Origin: Marivivens sp.
Lineage (GTDB): Bacteria > Pseudomonadota > Alphaproteobacteria > Rhodobacterales > Rhodobacteraceae
Direction of reading: 5' to 3'
Length of the DNA stretch: 59,993 bases
NCBI GenBank assembly: GCA_030827165.1
Contig: JAURFB010000005.1
Coordinates: 1 to 59,993 of the forward strand
The position numbers and the translations under genes are program-made. Below the pieces are notes generated by a model. That model saw only the letters and a program-made list of their open reading frames with translations. It did no database searches and had not been told where the DNA came from. How positions within the stretch are numbered: the stretch's first letter is position 1; each line of letters starts with the position of its first letter. Positions 32,426-41,723 of this stretch are shown in pieces.

Positions 32426-33817
32426 GTGGCAACGGAGACTGGGCCGAATTCGGGCCGTGTGGTGCAGGGTGCGATCGCTGCGCTTGTCGTTATTATTCTG
32501 GGCTATCTGATCTGGTCGTCTCAAACCACCGCTCCTGACGAGCAGGCCGCGCCGGCCGAGGCCGCATCGGACGAAAGCGCGCCGGCCGAGGCCGCGCCTG
32601 CAACCAACGCGACCCAGCCAAGCGCCGAGGCTCCTGCGCCTGAGGCGACAGTCGAATCGAATGCGGCCGCCCCCGCGAGCGAGGCCGCCCCCGCGGCCGA
32701 TACCACCTCGACCGCCTCGACCGCCGCGGTCGTCGACGAGAACGCGCCCACGTTCGATACTGTCCGCATCGAGGCCGATGGCACGGCGCTTATTGCCGGC
32801 CATGCGCCGCCGGGGGCCAAGGTTCGGATCCTGCTCGGAAATGAGATCGTCGCCGAAGCCGAGGCTGACGGCCGCGGCAATTTCGTGGCCTTCCTCAACG
32901 TCCCTCCGGGCGCTGAGCCGCGCGTTCTTTCCCTTGCCGCCACCGCTGGCGGCACCGAGATCGCCTCGGCCCAGACGATCATCGTGGCCCCTGTCGCCGA
33001 ACCTGTCGCCGAACCTGTCGTCGTGGCGACCGCCGAACCCGCGCAGCCCGAAACCGCACCAGCCACTGACGCGACGACAGAGGCGCAGGCATCGACAGAG
33101 GGCCAGCCTGCCGCTGCGCCTTCGGGTGAGGCTGCGACCGCCTCGCCCGATACCGCCGGCGCGTCCGCAGAGCCGTCGGCGGCGACCGGCACAGACGGGA
33201 CCGCAGAACCGGCCACCGCGCCTGCCACCGCGCCCGAGGCCCCTGCTGCCGAGACGGCTCCGCCAGTCCTTCTGGCCGATGCAGGCGGTGTGAAAGTGAT
33301 CCAGCCGGGCGGCGTGGCCGACGCCGAGGTGGCCGAGGCCGTCTCGCTTGATACGATCACCTATGACGTTGATGGAAATGTTGTTCTCGCTGGCCGTGCC
33401 GAGGGCGAGGGCAGCGTTCAGATCTATCTCGACAATACCGCGATTGCCTCTGTCCCGGTCTCGCCTTCGGGCGATTGGCAGACCACGCTGCCCGAGGTCG
33501 ACACCGGTGTCTACACGCTGCGGGTCGACGAGATCGGTCAAGATGGCGCGGTCGTCAGCCGGATCGAGACCCCCTTCAAGCGAGAAGAGGCCGAGAAGGT
33601 CGCCGAGGTCATGCAAGAAGAGACCGCGAACCCCGAGTTTCAGGTGGCGATGCGCACGGTCCAGCCCGGCAATACGCTCTGGGCCATCGCCCGCGAACGC
33701 TATGGCGAGGGGATCATGTATGTGATGGTGTTCGAGGCCAACCGCGACCGCATCCGCAACCCCGATCTGATCTATCCGGGGCAAGTCTTCGTTCTGCCGA
33801 CTGCGGAAGGCAACTAG
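32426..33817 (+). CDS. LysM-domain envelope protein with Ala/Pro-rich linkers
   Basis: This 463-aa protein has an N-terminal membrane anchor (about 12-30) and an Ala/Pro/Glu-rich linker (35-105). A first beta-rich Ig-like module (TALIAGHAPPGAKVRILLGN) is followed by a second Ala/Pro-rich linker and a second Ig-like module (NVVLAGRAEGEGSVQIYLDN). The C-terminal LysM domain (VQPGNTLWAIARERYGEGIM) should bind peptidoglycan. I chose the GTG at 32426 because AAGGA lies 7 nt upstream; a TTG at 32408 is also in frame. Both linkers carry short DNA repeats. It probably spans the periplasm from the inner membrane to the wall; its exact job is unknown. Confidence 0.85.
   Translation: MATETGPNSGRVVQGAIAALVVIILGYLIWSSQTTAPDEQAAPAEAASDESAPAEAAPATNATQPSAEAPAPEATVESNAAAPASEAAPAADTTSTASTAAVVDENAPTFDTVRIEADGTALIAGHAPPGAKVRILLGNEIVAEAEADGRGNFVAFLNVPPGAEPRVLSLAATAGGTEIASAQTIIVAPVAEPVAEPVVVATAEPAQPETAPATDATTEAQASTEGQPAAAPSGEAATASPDTAGASAEPSAATGTDGTAEPATAPATAPEAPAAETAPPVLLADAGGVKVIQPGGVADAEVAEAVSLDTITYDVDGNVVLAGRAEGEGSVQIYLDNTAIASVPVSPSGDWQTTLPEVDTGVYTLRVDEIGQDGAVVSRIETPFKREEAEKVAEVMQEETANPEFQVAMRTVQPGNTLWAIARERYGEGIMYVMVFEANRDRIRNPDLIYPGQVFVLPTAEGN
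32990..33020 (+). repeat. 12-bp tandem repeat in the LysM gene
   Basis: The unit CCTGTCGCCGAA is repeated about 2.6 times and encodes PVAEPVAEPV. It sits in the Pro/Ala-rich linker, where slippage would change linker length in steps of four residues without a frameshift. Confidence 0.75.
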
Positions 33818-33832
33818 CGCCTCTGGTCATTG

Positions 33833-33860
33833 CCGCCCTCGGGTCTTACCTAGAGGGCGG
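33833..33860 (+). other. Hairpin between LysM and ABC transporter genes
   Basis: The arms CCGCCCTC and GAGGGCGG form a perfect 8-bp stem with a 12-nt loop in the 60-bp spacer before the Atm1-type gene. No T run follows, so it could be a weak terminator or an mRNA processing structure. Confidence 0.4.
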
Positions 33861-33877
33861 TAGATGAAGGAGCCCCC

Positions 33878-35704
33878 ATGCGAGGCCTGCGCAAGACCGA
33901 CGCCAATCTGAACAACGAGCCGATCGAAGGCTGGAACGTGATCCGCAAGGTTGCGCCCTATCTTTGGCCGGCGAGCGATAGCGCGGTGAAGGTCAGGGTG
34001 GTTCTGGCTTTGGCAATGCTCTTGGCGGCCAAGATCATCTCGGTGGCCACACCGCTTTTCTACAAGCACGCGGTCGATACGCTCTCGGCAGATGCCGACC
34101 CCGCGCTTTGGCTGGGGTTGGGCGCGGTTGGGCTGACGGTGGCCTATGGCTTCGCAAGGCTGATGAATGTGGGCCTGTCGCAATTGCGGGATGCGGTCTT
34201 CGCGCCCGTTGGGCAAAGGGCGTTGCGGCGGCTCGCCTACGAGACCTTCGTCCATATTCACAACCTCTCGATGCGCTATCATATCACCCGCAAGACCGGG
34301 GGCCTGAGCCGGATCATCGAGCGCGGCGTGAAGGGCGTCGATTTCCTTCTGCGGTTCTTGCTTTTCAACATGGGACCGCTTCTGCTCGAGTTGCTGATGG
34401 TCGCCGGCATTCTCTTCTACCTTTTCGACGTCTGGTATCTGGCGGTCGTCGTCCTCACGATCGGCCTCTATGTCTGGTTCACGTTCGCGATAACCGAGTG
34501 GCGGGTGAAGATCCGCAAGAAGATGAACGATCAGGATACCGAGGCCAATCAAAAGGCCATCGACAGCCTCCTGAATTTCGAAACCGTCAAATATTTCGCC
34601 GCCGAGAAATGGGAAGCCGACCGCTATGACCGGGCGATGGAGGGCTATGAGCAGGCGGCGCTGAAGACCAGCTATTCGCTCTCGTTCCTGAATTTCGGCC
34701 AATCGTTCCTGATCACGACCGGGCTTGTGGTTGTCATGGTCATGGCCGCTCTGGGCGTCCGCGACGGGAGCTTGAGTGTCGGAGATTTCGTCATGGTCAA
34801 CGCCTATATGATCCAGATCACCATGCCGCTGAATTTCCTCGGCTCGGTCTATCGCGAGATCCGGCAAGCGATGATCGACATGAGCGAGATGTTCACTCTT
34901 CTGGGGCAGCCTGCCGAAATCAAGGACAATCCGGATGCGCGGCCTCTGGAGGTGGCGGGCGGGACCATCGCGCTGGAGGATGTGCATTTCGGCTATGAAA
35001 CGGGGCGCCAGATCCTCAAGGGGATCAGCTTTGAGGTTCCGGCGGGTCAGACGGTTGCCATCGTCGGGTCTTCGGGTTCGGGAAAATCGACCATCGGGCG
35101 GCTCTTGTTTCGCTTCTATGATGTCAGCGGTGGCGCCCTGAAGATCGACGGGCAGGATGTGCGCGACGTGACGCAGGAAAGCCTGCACCAGCAGATAGGC
35201 GTTGTGCCGCAAGATACCGTCCTGTTCAACGACACGATCCGCTACAACATCGCCTATGGCCGGCCGCAGGCATCGGAGGACGAAATCATCGCCGCCGCAA
35301 AAGCGGCCAGCATCCACGATTTCGTCAAATCGCTGCCGAATGGATACGAAACCGCCGTCGGCGAGCGCGGGCTCAAGCTCTCGGGCGGCGAGAAGCAGCG
35401 CGTCGGCATCGCCCGCACGCTTTTGAAAAACCCGCCGATCCTGCTCCTGGACGAGGCGACAAGCGCCCTCGATACCGATACCGAGCGCGAGATTCAGGCC
35501 GAGCTGAAGGCGATGGGCAAGGGCCGCACGGTCATCACCATCGCGCACCGGCTCTCGACCATTGCCGATGCCGACCGGATCATCGTGCTGGAAGACGGCA
35601 AGATCGTCGAGGAGGGCAAGCACGATGCTCTTCTGTCGAAGAACGGCCGCTATGCCCAGCTGTGGCAGCGGCAGGCCGACGACGAGGACGAGGCCGCGTC
35701 ATGA
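33878..35704 (+). CDS. ABC exporter of the Atm1/ABCB7/HMT1 type
   Basis: This 608-aa half-transporter has an N-terminal six-helix membrane domain fused to an ATPase. Atm1-type signatures are visible: HIHNLSMRYHITRKTGGLSR, IIERGVKGVDFLLRF, LLNFETVKYFAAE and LNFGQSFLITTGL. The ATPase has Walker A GSSGSGKST (about 397-405), the signature LSGGEKQRVGIART, Walker B ILLLDEATS and the H-loop TIAHRLST. Relatives export glutathione-linked sulfur or metal compounds and support iron-sulfur and heavy-metal homeostasis. Its TGA overlaps the GNAT gene start as ATGA. Confidence 0.9.
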   Translation: MRGLRKTDANLNNEPIEGWNVIRKVAPYLWPASDSAVKVRVVLALAMLLAAKIISVATPLFYKHAVDTLSADADPALWLGLGAVGLTVAYGFARLMNVGLSQLRDAVFAPVGQRALRRLAYETFVHIHNLSMRYHITRKTGGLSRIIERGVKGVDFLLRFLLFNMGPLLLELLMVAGILFYLFDVWYLAVVVLTIGLYVWFTFAITEWRVKIRKKMNDQDTEANQKAIDSLLNFETVKYFAAEKWEADRYDRAMEGYEQAALKTSYSLSFLNFGQSFLITTGLVVVMVMAALGVRDGSLSVGDFVMVNAYMIQITMPLNFLGSVYREIRQAMIDMSEMFTLLGQPAEIKDNPDARPLEVAGGTIALEDVHFGYETGRQILKGISFEVPAGQTVAIVGSSGSGKSTIGRLLFRFYDVSGGALKIDGQDVRDVTQESLHQQIGVVPQDTVLFNDTIRYNIAYGRPQASEDEIIAAAKAASIHDFVKSLPNGYETAVGERGLKLSGGEKQRVGIARTLLKNPPILLLDEATSALDTDTEREIQAELKAMGKGRTVITIAHRLSTIADADRIIVLEDGKIVEEGKHDALLSKNGRYAQLWQRQADDEDEAAS

Positions 35705-36498
35705 TGGGCCCAAGCTCTCTCGGTCTGGCGACTGATATCTTGGTGCTCTCCAAAAGGGCAGAGATTGAGACGCACCCTCTGGGTTGGGTCTTGCGGACGC
35801 CGAACGAGCCGGATTTCTGGTTTGGCAACCAACTGATCCTGAGGGGCGATCCGCCGCCGCCCGAAGTGGCTGTTGCCGCCTTTCACGAGGCTTTCCCGCA
35901 GGCCGAGCACGTCACGATTTCCTGGGATGCGCCCGAGCGGAGCCTTGCCGAAGATCTTGATACCCTTGCCGAGCGTGGCTTTGTCATCGAGCAAGATGAT
36001 GTTCTGGCGCTGGAAGGAGCGCCGCTGCCCGTCGCGCCGCCGCAGGGTTTTGTGCTGCGCGACGTGGTGGACGAGGGGGATTGGTCGAAGGTTGCCGACC
36101 TCAAGGTCGCGATCGGGCTGGAAGAAGGCTATCAGACCCAAGGCTATGCTGCTTTCATCCGTGGCCGCTGCGACGGGTGGCGCAAGGCGATCGCGGCGGG
36201 TGAGGGGGCGTGGTTTGGCGCCTTTGACGGCGAGACCCTGGCGGCCGATCTCGGTATCTTCACCGACGGCCGCATCGCGCGGTTCCAATCGGTGGAAACG
36301 GCGGCGGCCTACCGCCGGCGTGGCCTGTGCTCGGCGCTGGTCGTTCATGCGCTGGACTGGCTGCAACAGCGCGCGCCTCATGCACGGCCCGTGATCGTCG
36401 CCGAAGCCGAGGGCGATGCCGGGCGGCTTTACCGCCGGATCGGCTTTGCCCTCGTCGAGCGTCAGGTCTCGGCCCTCCTGCGGCCCGAGGGATACTAG
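35701..36498 (+). CDS. GNAT-family N-acetyltransferase
   Basis: This 265-aa protein has an N-terminal unknown half and a C-terminal GNAT fold with the acetyl-CoA motif VETAAAYRRRGLCSALVVHAL and the final VAEAEGDAGRLYRRIGFALVE. The acyl acceptor is unknown. The ATG at 35701 overlaps the ABC exporter stop (ATGA), so the two are coupled. Its TAG abuts the stop of the convergent RND gene, forming TAGCTA. Confidence 0.82.
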   Translation: MMGPSSLGLATDILVLSKRAEIETHPLGWVLRTPNEPDFWFGNQLILRGDPPPPEVAVAAFHEAFPQAEHVTISWDAPERSLAEDLDTLAERGFVIEQDDVLALEGAPLPVAPPQGFVLRDVVDEGDWSKVADLKVAIGLEEGYQTQGYAAFIRGRCDGWRKAIAAGEGAWFGAFDGETLAADLGIFTDGRIARFQSVETAAAYRRRGLCSALVVHALDWLQQRAPHARPVIVAEAEGDAGRLYRRIGFALVERQVSALLRPEGY

Positions 36499-39400
36499 CT
36501 ATTCGGCGGCCCTGAGGGGCGAAAGGCGGGTTGGCGACGCGGGCTCGACGAGGTCCGTCCAGACGATTTCCGGCGATTTCACGCTCTTGGCCTCGCGCGC
36601 CAATGCCCAGTCGCGCGCCGCGCGGCTCGACCGGCCCATCGAGGCCTTGGCGAGCAACTGCGCGATCCAGCGGGCATAGGTCGTGACCCAGACGCGAACC
36701 GCCAGCATCGAAGGCGTAAAGATCAGCGTCAGGAAGGTTGCGATGCCAAGGCCGAAGACAACCGCGGTCGCCAGTTGCTTCCACCAAAGCGCGGTCGGGC
36801 TGTCGATCGAATAACCGCCGTTGATGAAATCGAGGCTGAGGCCGAACATCATCGGCGCAAGGCCCGCCATGGTGGTGATCGTCGTCAGAAGGACGGGGCG
36901 GATGCGATCCTCGGCAGTGCGAGTGATCGCCTCGGTGCGCGGCATATATTGCCGGTATTCCTGATAGGTATCGATCAGCACGATATTGTTGTTCACCACG
37001 ATACCGGCAAGGGCGACGATGCCGGTTCCGGTCATGATGATCGAGAAGGTCTGATCCATGACGATCATGCCGACGAGCACGCCCGCGGTCGACAGGATCA
37101 CCGCCAGCAGCACCAGGATGGAGTTGTAGAAGGAATTGAACTGGGCCAGCAGGATGATGAACATCAGCCCCAGCGCACCGGCAAAAGCGACCTGAAGGAA
37201 GGCGATGGATTCGGCCTGATCGGCGAAATCGCCTTGCCAGGAAAAGCTGATCCCTGCCGGAAGCGTGCCGGGGGTATCAAGCCATTCTGTGATCGCCTCG
37301 ATCCGTTCGTTGGCGTTGACGATCGTGCGGGTCATTTCGCCGCTTTCGATCGCGGCGGTCAGATCGCTGTCGCCTGCAATCTCTGCCTCGGGCAGAATAC
37401 GGTTCGTGCCGGATTTGACATCGGTCAACTTTACAAGGCCGGTCGCGGCTCCGGCAAGAACGTCGAAATAGCGGGTCTGGTCAACGCGGCTGATCTGGGC
37501 CAGCTGAGGCACCGGCTTGCGCGTCACGAAATTCGACAGCGGCACCATGCCCGAAGGCGTGCGGACCTTGAGACTGTCGAGTGTCGAAAGCACGCGGTCC
37601 TTTTCGGGCAGACGCACCCGGATCTCGATTTCCTCTTCCGAGCTATCAACCCGCATCGTGTCGAGCATCACCCCGCGTGTGACAAGCTGGACCATCGAGC
37701 CGACCGAGGCCACGTCGGCGCCGAACCGGCCCGCCTTGGCCACGTCCACGGTCAGTTGCCAGTCGATGCCGGGCAGTGGCAGCGTGTCTTCAACGAGGAT
37801 CACCCCATCGAGGGCTTCAATCTGGCTGCGAATATCGGCTGTTGTCTGGCGCAAGAGGTCGAAATCATCGCCCTTGAGGCGCACATGGATCGGCTTGGAC
37901 GCGCCGGGGCCCATAGCAAGGCTCAGGGTCTGTGTCTTGATGCCGGGGATCTGGTCGAGCTTGGCTTGCAGGGTTGACATGACAGCCGCGCCATTCAGAT
38001 CCGACATGTCGAGACCGTTCTCGCGTGCAAAGGCGGAGCGTTCTTGCCACGGCACAAGCTCGAGCTGGATCTGACCGATGGTATCGCCCGGGCCGCTCGC
38101 GCCGGCGGTGTTCTGGTTGAGGCCGCCAGCGCCAGCGAAGGAAAAGACCGACTTGATGCCGGCCACGCCAAGCGTCGCCTGTTCGGCCTCGCGCACGAGG
38201 GCGTCTTTCTCTTCAAGGCTGAGGTTGCCGCGCGCTTGCACATAGACGATGGCCTGTTCGGACTCGGTCGCGGTGAAGAACTCGGTGCCTTTGTTGTGCT
38301 CGGCGTAATACATGAAGATCACCGCCACGAGAGCACCGACCGAGGCAATCGATACCAGCGGCATGACCGGATTTCCGGCGATGGCATGGATGACCCAGCC
38401 AAAGGGCGAACGGCGGTAGCCTGCGTTTATCTTGGTGACGGGGCGTTCGGTCTTGGCGGCGCCCATCGTGATGGACAGGCCGATCGCACCAAGAATGAAC
38501 ACGACGAGGCCAGGGAGCGAGGCGACAAACCCGTCGGTCTGTTGTGCCGTGCCGGTCAGGTAGGCGGGGTTGAGCGCCAGCATCCCGCCTGCATAGGTGA
38601 TCAAGATCGCAGGCACGATCAGGGCGGCGCGGACATAGAGCGGCAAGCTGCGGCGCAGCAGATCGGAGGCGCGGCCGAACCTGCGGGTCATGCGGCCAGA
38701 CACGCCGCCCATGACCGGCAGGTAGATCAGCGCCACGACGAGCGAGGCAGTCAGGACGAAGATCAACGTCACCGGCAGCATGCCCATGAACTGACCGGCG
38801 ACGCCGGGCCAGAACAGCATGGGAAGGAAGGCGCAAAGCGTCGTCGCGGTGGACGAAACGATGGGCCAGAACATCCGCTTAGCCGCCTCGACATAGGCGT
38901 GCATCGGGCCGGTGCCTTCCTGGATGCGCTTGTCGGCGTATTCGACGACGACGATCGCCCCGTCGACCAGCATCCCCACCGCAAGGATCAGGCCGAACAT
39001 GACGATGTTGGACACCGTCACATCCATGATTGCCAGCAGCGCGAAAGTCAGAAGGAACGAGGTCGGTATCGCAAAGCCCACCAGAAGCGCCGAGCGGGCG
39101 CCAAGCGAAGCGAGCACCACGATCATCACCAGCGCGATGGCGGTCAGGACCGAGCCTTCCAGCTGGCTGACCATCGAGGCCACGTTGCGGCTCTGGTCGT
39201 TCGAGGTGCCGACATCGACAGCGATCTTGAGGTTTTCCGGCCAGCTTGCCTCGGCGGCGGCCACGGTATCGCGGATCTGGGCGGCGGTATCGATCAGGTT
39301 GAAGCCGCGCTGCTTGACCACTTGCAGGGCCACGGTGTTGGTGCCGTTGTAGCGGGCGGTCGAGGTCTTTTCTTCGAAGGTCAAGCGGATCGTCGCCAGA

Positions 39401-40167
39401 TCGCCAAGCGTGACGACACGGTCGCCGTTGGTCTTGATTGGCAGGGAATAGACATCCTGTGCCTCGTCGAAAGACGAAGGAATCTTGACCGCGAAAGTGC
39501 CCTGCGCGGTGTCGATCTGTCCGGCGGCGATCAGAAGGTTATTCTGACTGACCACGTTGATCAGCTCACCCGCCGTCAGGTTGTAGGCCTCGAGCCGCAG
39601 GGGATCGATCTCGACCAGAAGCGTCTCGTCGCGCTGGCCGGTCAGCTGGGCGTTGAGGACGGAATCGAGGCCCTCGATCTTGTCCTGAAGCTCCTTGGCG
39701 ACGCGGATCAGTGTGCGTTCCGGCACCTGACCCGTCAGATTGACGACGATGACCGGGAATTCGGAAAAGTTGATCTCGTTGATCGAATACTTGTCTGCCC
39801 CTTGCGGGAATTGTGCCTCGGCGGTGTTCATCGCGTCGCGCACGTCGGCCATGACGCGGGTCTTGTCCCAGCCATAGTCGAACAGGAGGCTGACCCCGGC
39901 ATAGCCTTCAGATGCAGTGCCCGACATGGTGTCGAGCCCGCTCAGCGTGGCGAGTTGGGTTTCCATCGGCTTGACGAGGAGCTTTTCGGCGTCGGCTGCG
40001 GAAATGCCGGGGAAGGGGACCGAGACGAAAAGGGCCGGGATCTCGATATCCGGCTCACCTTCTTTTGGCAGGCCGACATAGGCGTATCCGCCTGCCAGAA
40101 GCGACAGGAAGATGAAGGCAAGGACCATTCTGGCCCTTGAGGCTGCCCAGTCGACGACGCCGTTCAT
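36499..40167 (-). CDS. RND efflux pump permease with an extra membrane insertion
   Basis: This 1222-aa protein is a resistance-nodulation-division permease, the proton-driven inner-membrane part of a tripartite efflux pump. It starts in the usual way (VLAFIFLSLLAGGYAYVGLP, GEPDIEIPALFVSVPFPGIS), and the TM4 region GLILAVGMLVDGAIVVVEYA carries an acidic residue at about 402. It is ~180 aa longer than typical members. Part of this is an insertion between TM6 and TM7 (about 505-600) with two additional hydrophobic stretches (512-535 and 549-569). A ~60-residue cytoplasmic tail follows the last helix. The adaptor gene upstream overlaps it by 4 bp. The substrate is unknown. Confidence 0.92.
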   Translation of the reverse strand: MNGVVDWAASRARMVLAFIFLSLLAGGYAYVGLPKEGEPDIEIPALFVSVPFPGISAADAEKLLVKPMETQLATLSGLDTMSGTASEGYAGVSLLFDYGWDKTRVMADVRDAMNTAEAQFPQGADKYSINEINFSEFPVIVVNLTGQVPERTLIRVAKELQDKIEGLDSVLNAQLTGQRDETLLVEIDPLRLEAYNLTAGELINVVSQNNLLIAAGQIDTAQGTFAVKIPSSFDEAQDVYSLPIKTNGDRVVTLGDLATIRLTFEEKTSTARYNGTNTVALQVVKQRGFNLIDTAAQIRDTVAAAEASWPENLKIAVDVGTSNDQSRNVASMVSQLEGSVLTAIALVMIVVLASLGARSALLVGFAIPTSFLLTFALLAIMDVTVSNIVMFGLILAVGMLVDGAIVVVEYADKRIQEGTGPMHAYVEAAKRMFWPIVSSTATTLCAFLPMLFWPGVAGQFMGMLPVTLIFVLTASLVVALIYLPVMGGVSGRMTRRFGRASDLLRRSLPLYVRAALIVPAILITYAGGMLALNPAYLTGTAQQTDGFVASLPGLVVFILGAIGLSITMGAAKTERPVTKINAGYRRSPFGWVIHAIAGNPVMPLVSIASVGALVAVIFMYYAEHNKGTEFFTATESEQAIVYVQARGNLSLEEKDALVREAEQATLGVAGIKSVFSFAGAGGLNQNTAGASGPGDTIGQIQLELVPWQERSAFARENGLDMSDLNGAAVMSTLQAKLDQIPGIKTQTLSLAMGPGASKPIHVRLKGDDFDLLRQTTADIRSQIEALDGVILVEDTLPLPGIDWQLTVDVAKAGRFGADVASVGSMVQLVTRGVMLDTMRVDSSEEEIEIRVRLPEKDRVLSTLDSLKVRTPSGMVPLSNFVTRKPVPQLAQISRVDQTRYFDVLAGAATGLVKLTDVKSGTNRILPEAEIAGDSDLTAAIESGEMTRTIVNANERIEAITEWLDTPGTLPAGISFSWQGDFADQAESIAFLQVAFAGALGLMFIILLAQFNSFYNSILVLLAVILSTAGVLVGMIVMDQTFSIIMTGTGIVALAGIVVNNNIVLIDTYQEYRQYMPRTEAITRTAEDRIRPVLLTTITTMAGLAPMMFGLSLDFINGGYSIDSPTALWWKQLATAVVFGLGIATFLTLIFTPSMLAVRVWVTTYARWIAQLLAKASMGRSSRAARDWALAREAKSVKSPEIVWTDLVEPASPTRLSPLRAAE

Positions 40168-41516
40168 TGCGATGCCTCACCGAACGTGGGGTCGACGGTC
40201 ACGCCTTCGACCACATATTCTTGCCCGACGGTAATTACCTCGACCGCATCCTCAAGGCCCGAAACCCAAACGCCCTCGATCGTATCGCGCAAGATGTCGA
40301 CAGGGGCGAAACGAGCGATGTTGCCCGCGCCCAGAAGTCGGACACCGATCCTTCCGTCATCATCGAGCGTCAGCGCCGATTGCGGCAGCAAGTGCGCGGG
40401 CCGACCCTCGGCGGCAACCATGATTTCGACGGTCTGGCCGTCGCGGATTGCAAGATCGGTGTTCGGCACCTCGACCTCGACGCGGAAGGTGCGGGTCATC
40501 GGGTCGGACGAACGGGCGATGAAGCTCACGTTTCCGATAATGGTTTCACCCGAGGCAAGGCGGGCTCGGGCGCGTGCGCCGGGCTCGATCTTGGCCACGT
40601 CGATCTCGGCGACGAAACCGACAAGCTTGATCGGGTCGAGCTGAATGACCGTTGCGCAAGCGCCGCCCGGTTGCAGGAGCGAGCCGATTTCCGCGGTATC
40701 CGTTTCCAAGAGCCCCGCGAAGGGCGCTTGGATGCGCAGCTTCGACAGCTCGCGTTCTGCAGAGGCCACGGCTGCTTCCGCACCGGCAATGGCAGCGCGG
40801 ACGCTTTCGACGGCCGAGGCCGCCGCCTGAAGGCCAGCACCAGCGCCAACAACACCGGCCCGCGCGCCGTTTACGGCGGCCTGCGCCGAGGTGACGCCGG
40901 CGCGCGCAGATTCCAGCGTCGCTTCGGCGTTGGCAACACGGCTGTCGGAGGCAAAGCCACCTTCGGAAAGCTTGGTCGCAGCGTTCTCATTGATCTCGGC
41001 TTCGGCAAGGCGCGCGCGGGATTCGATCAGCCGCGCTTCGGCTTCGGCCACCCGCGAATTGGCCTCGGCAAGCCTTGCTTCTGCCTCGGGAGCGCGGGCC
41101 TCGGCCTCGGGCATTCTGGAAATCGCCTCGGCCAGACGAGCCTTTGCCTCATCAAGCGCGGCACGGCGGGTGCCGGCGTCCAGCTCACACAAGAGCTCGC
41201 CCTCGGCCACTGATACGCCTTTGCGGAGCGGCTCGGAAATAACCAGCCCCGATGTTTCGGCGCGCACATCGACTTGTCGTGCGGCTTCGGTCTCGCCGCG
41301 CAAGATGACAGCGTTATCAAGAATGCTTGCCTCGGAGCGGGTGACGAAGACCTTGATCAACGGAGTACCGGCTTCCGCTTGTGGAGCGGCCATCGCCGAA
41401 CCGCTCTCGTCAGTCGAGGTGATGCCTGCAAACTCGAGGAGCCTGTCCCGTTCGATCACCAGGAAATACAAAAACACACTCACCAAAACAGCGGTGAACA
41501 CAGGTGCAAACTTCAT
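40164..41516 (-). CDS. RND efflux periplasmic adaptor (membrane fusion protein)
   Basis: This 450-aa adaptor links the RND permease to an outer-membrane channel. It has an N-terminal membrane anchor (about 5-22), a lipoyl half-motif (VRAETSGLVISEPLRKGVSV) and a long alpha-hairpin. The hairpin is built of near seven-residue repeats rich in Ala and Glu (RLAEANSRVAEAEARL), with a second arm of Ala/Gly/Val. It then returns to the second lipoyl half (LRIQAPFAGLLETDTAEIGS) and a beta-barrel (VGFVAEIDVAKIEPGARA). No outer-membrane partner gene is in the window. It overlaps the permease by ATGA. Confidence 0.9.
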   Translation of the reverse strand: MKFAPVFTAVLVSVFLYFLVIERDRLLEFAGITSTDESGSAMAAPQAEAGTPLIKVFVTRSEASILDNAVILRGETEAARQVDVRAETSGLVISEPLRKGVSVAEGELLCELDAGTRRAALDEAKARLAEAISRMPEAEARAPEAEARLAEANSRVAEAEARLIESRARLAEAEINENAATKLSEGGFASDSRVANAEATLESARAGVTSAQAAVNGARAGVVGAGAGLQAAASAVESVRAAIAGAEAAVASAERELSKLRIQAPFAGLLETDTAEIGSLLQPGGACATVIQLDPIKLVGFVAEIDVAKIEPGARARARLASGETIIGNVSFIARSSDPMTRTFRVEVEVPNTDLAIRDGQTVEIMVAAEGRPAHLLPQSALTLDDDGRIGVRLLGAGNIARFAPVDILRDTIEGVWVSGLEDAVEVITVGQEYVVEGVTVDPTFGEASQ

Positions 41517-41723
41517 ACCGTTCCTCTTGCGGAGCCTTCTTGCCTGTCGAGTTAGTCACTCTGCCCCCAAAGGCAAGCCATTTCAACGACGATACGGTGG
41601 CCATTTCGTCTCAGATCAGTCTTTCGCGCAGATTTCATGAATTTCGGGCAGGTCTTGGCAATTGCGCGGGCTTCGCGATATGACGAGGCAAGACAAAGGC
41701 ATCAGATCGCGGAAGGACAGGGC

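Noticed and set aside
38044-40140. A 698-codon open frame antisense to the RND permease
   Set aside because: His/Asp/Gly-rich mirror frame of membrane-protein codons, with no signal or domain.
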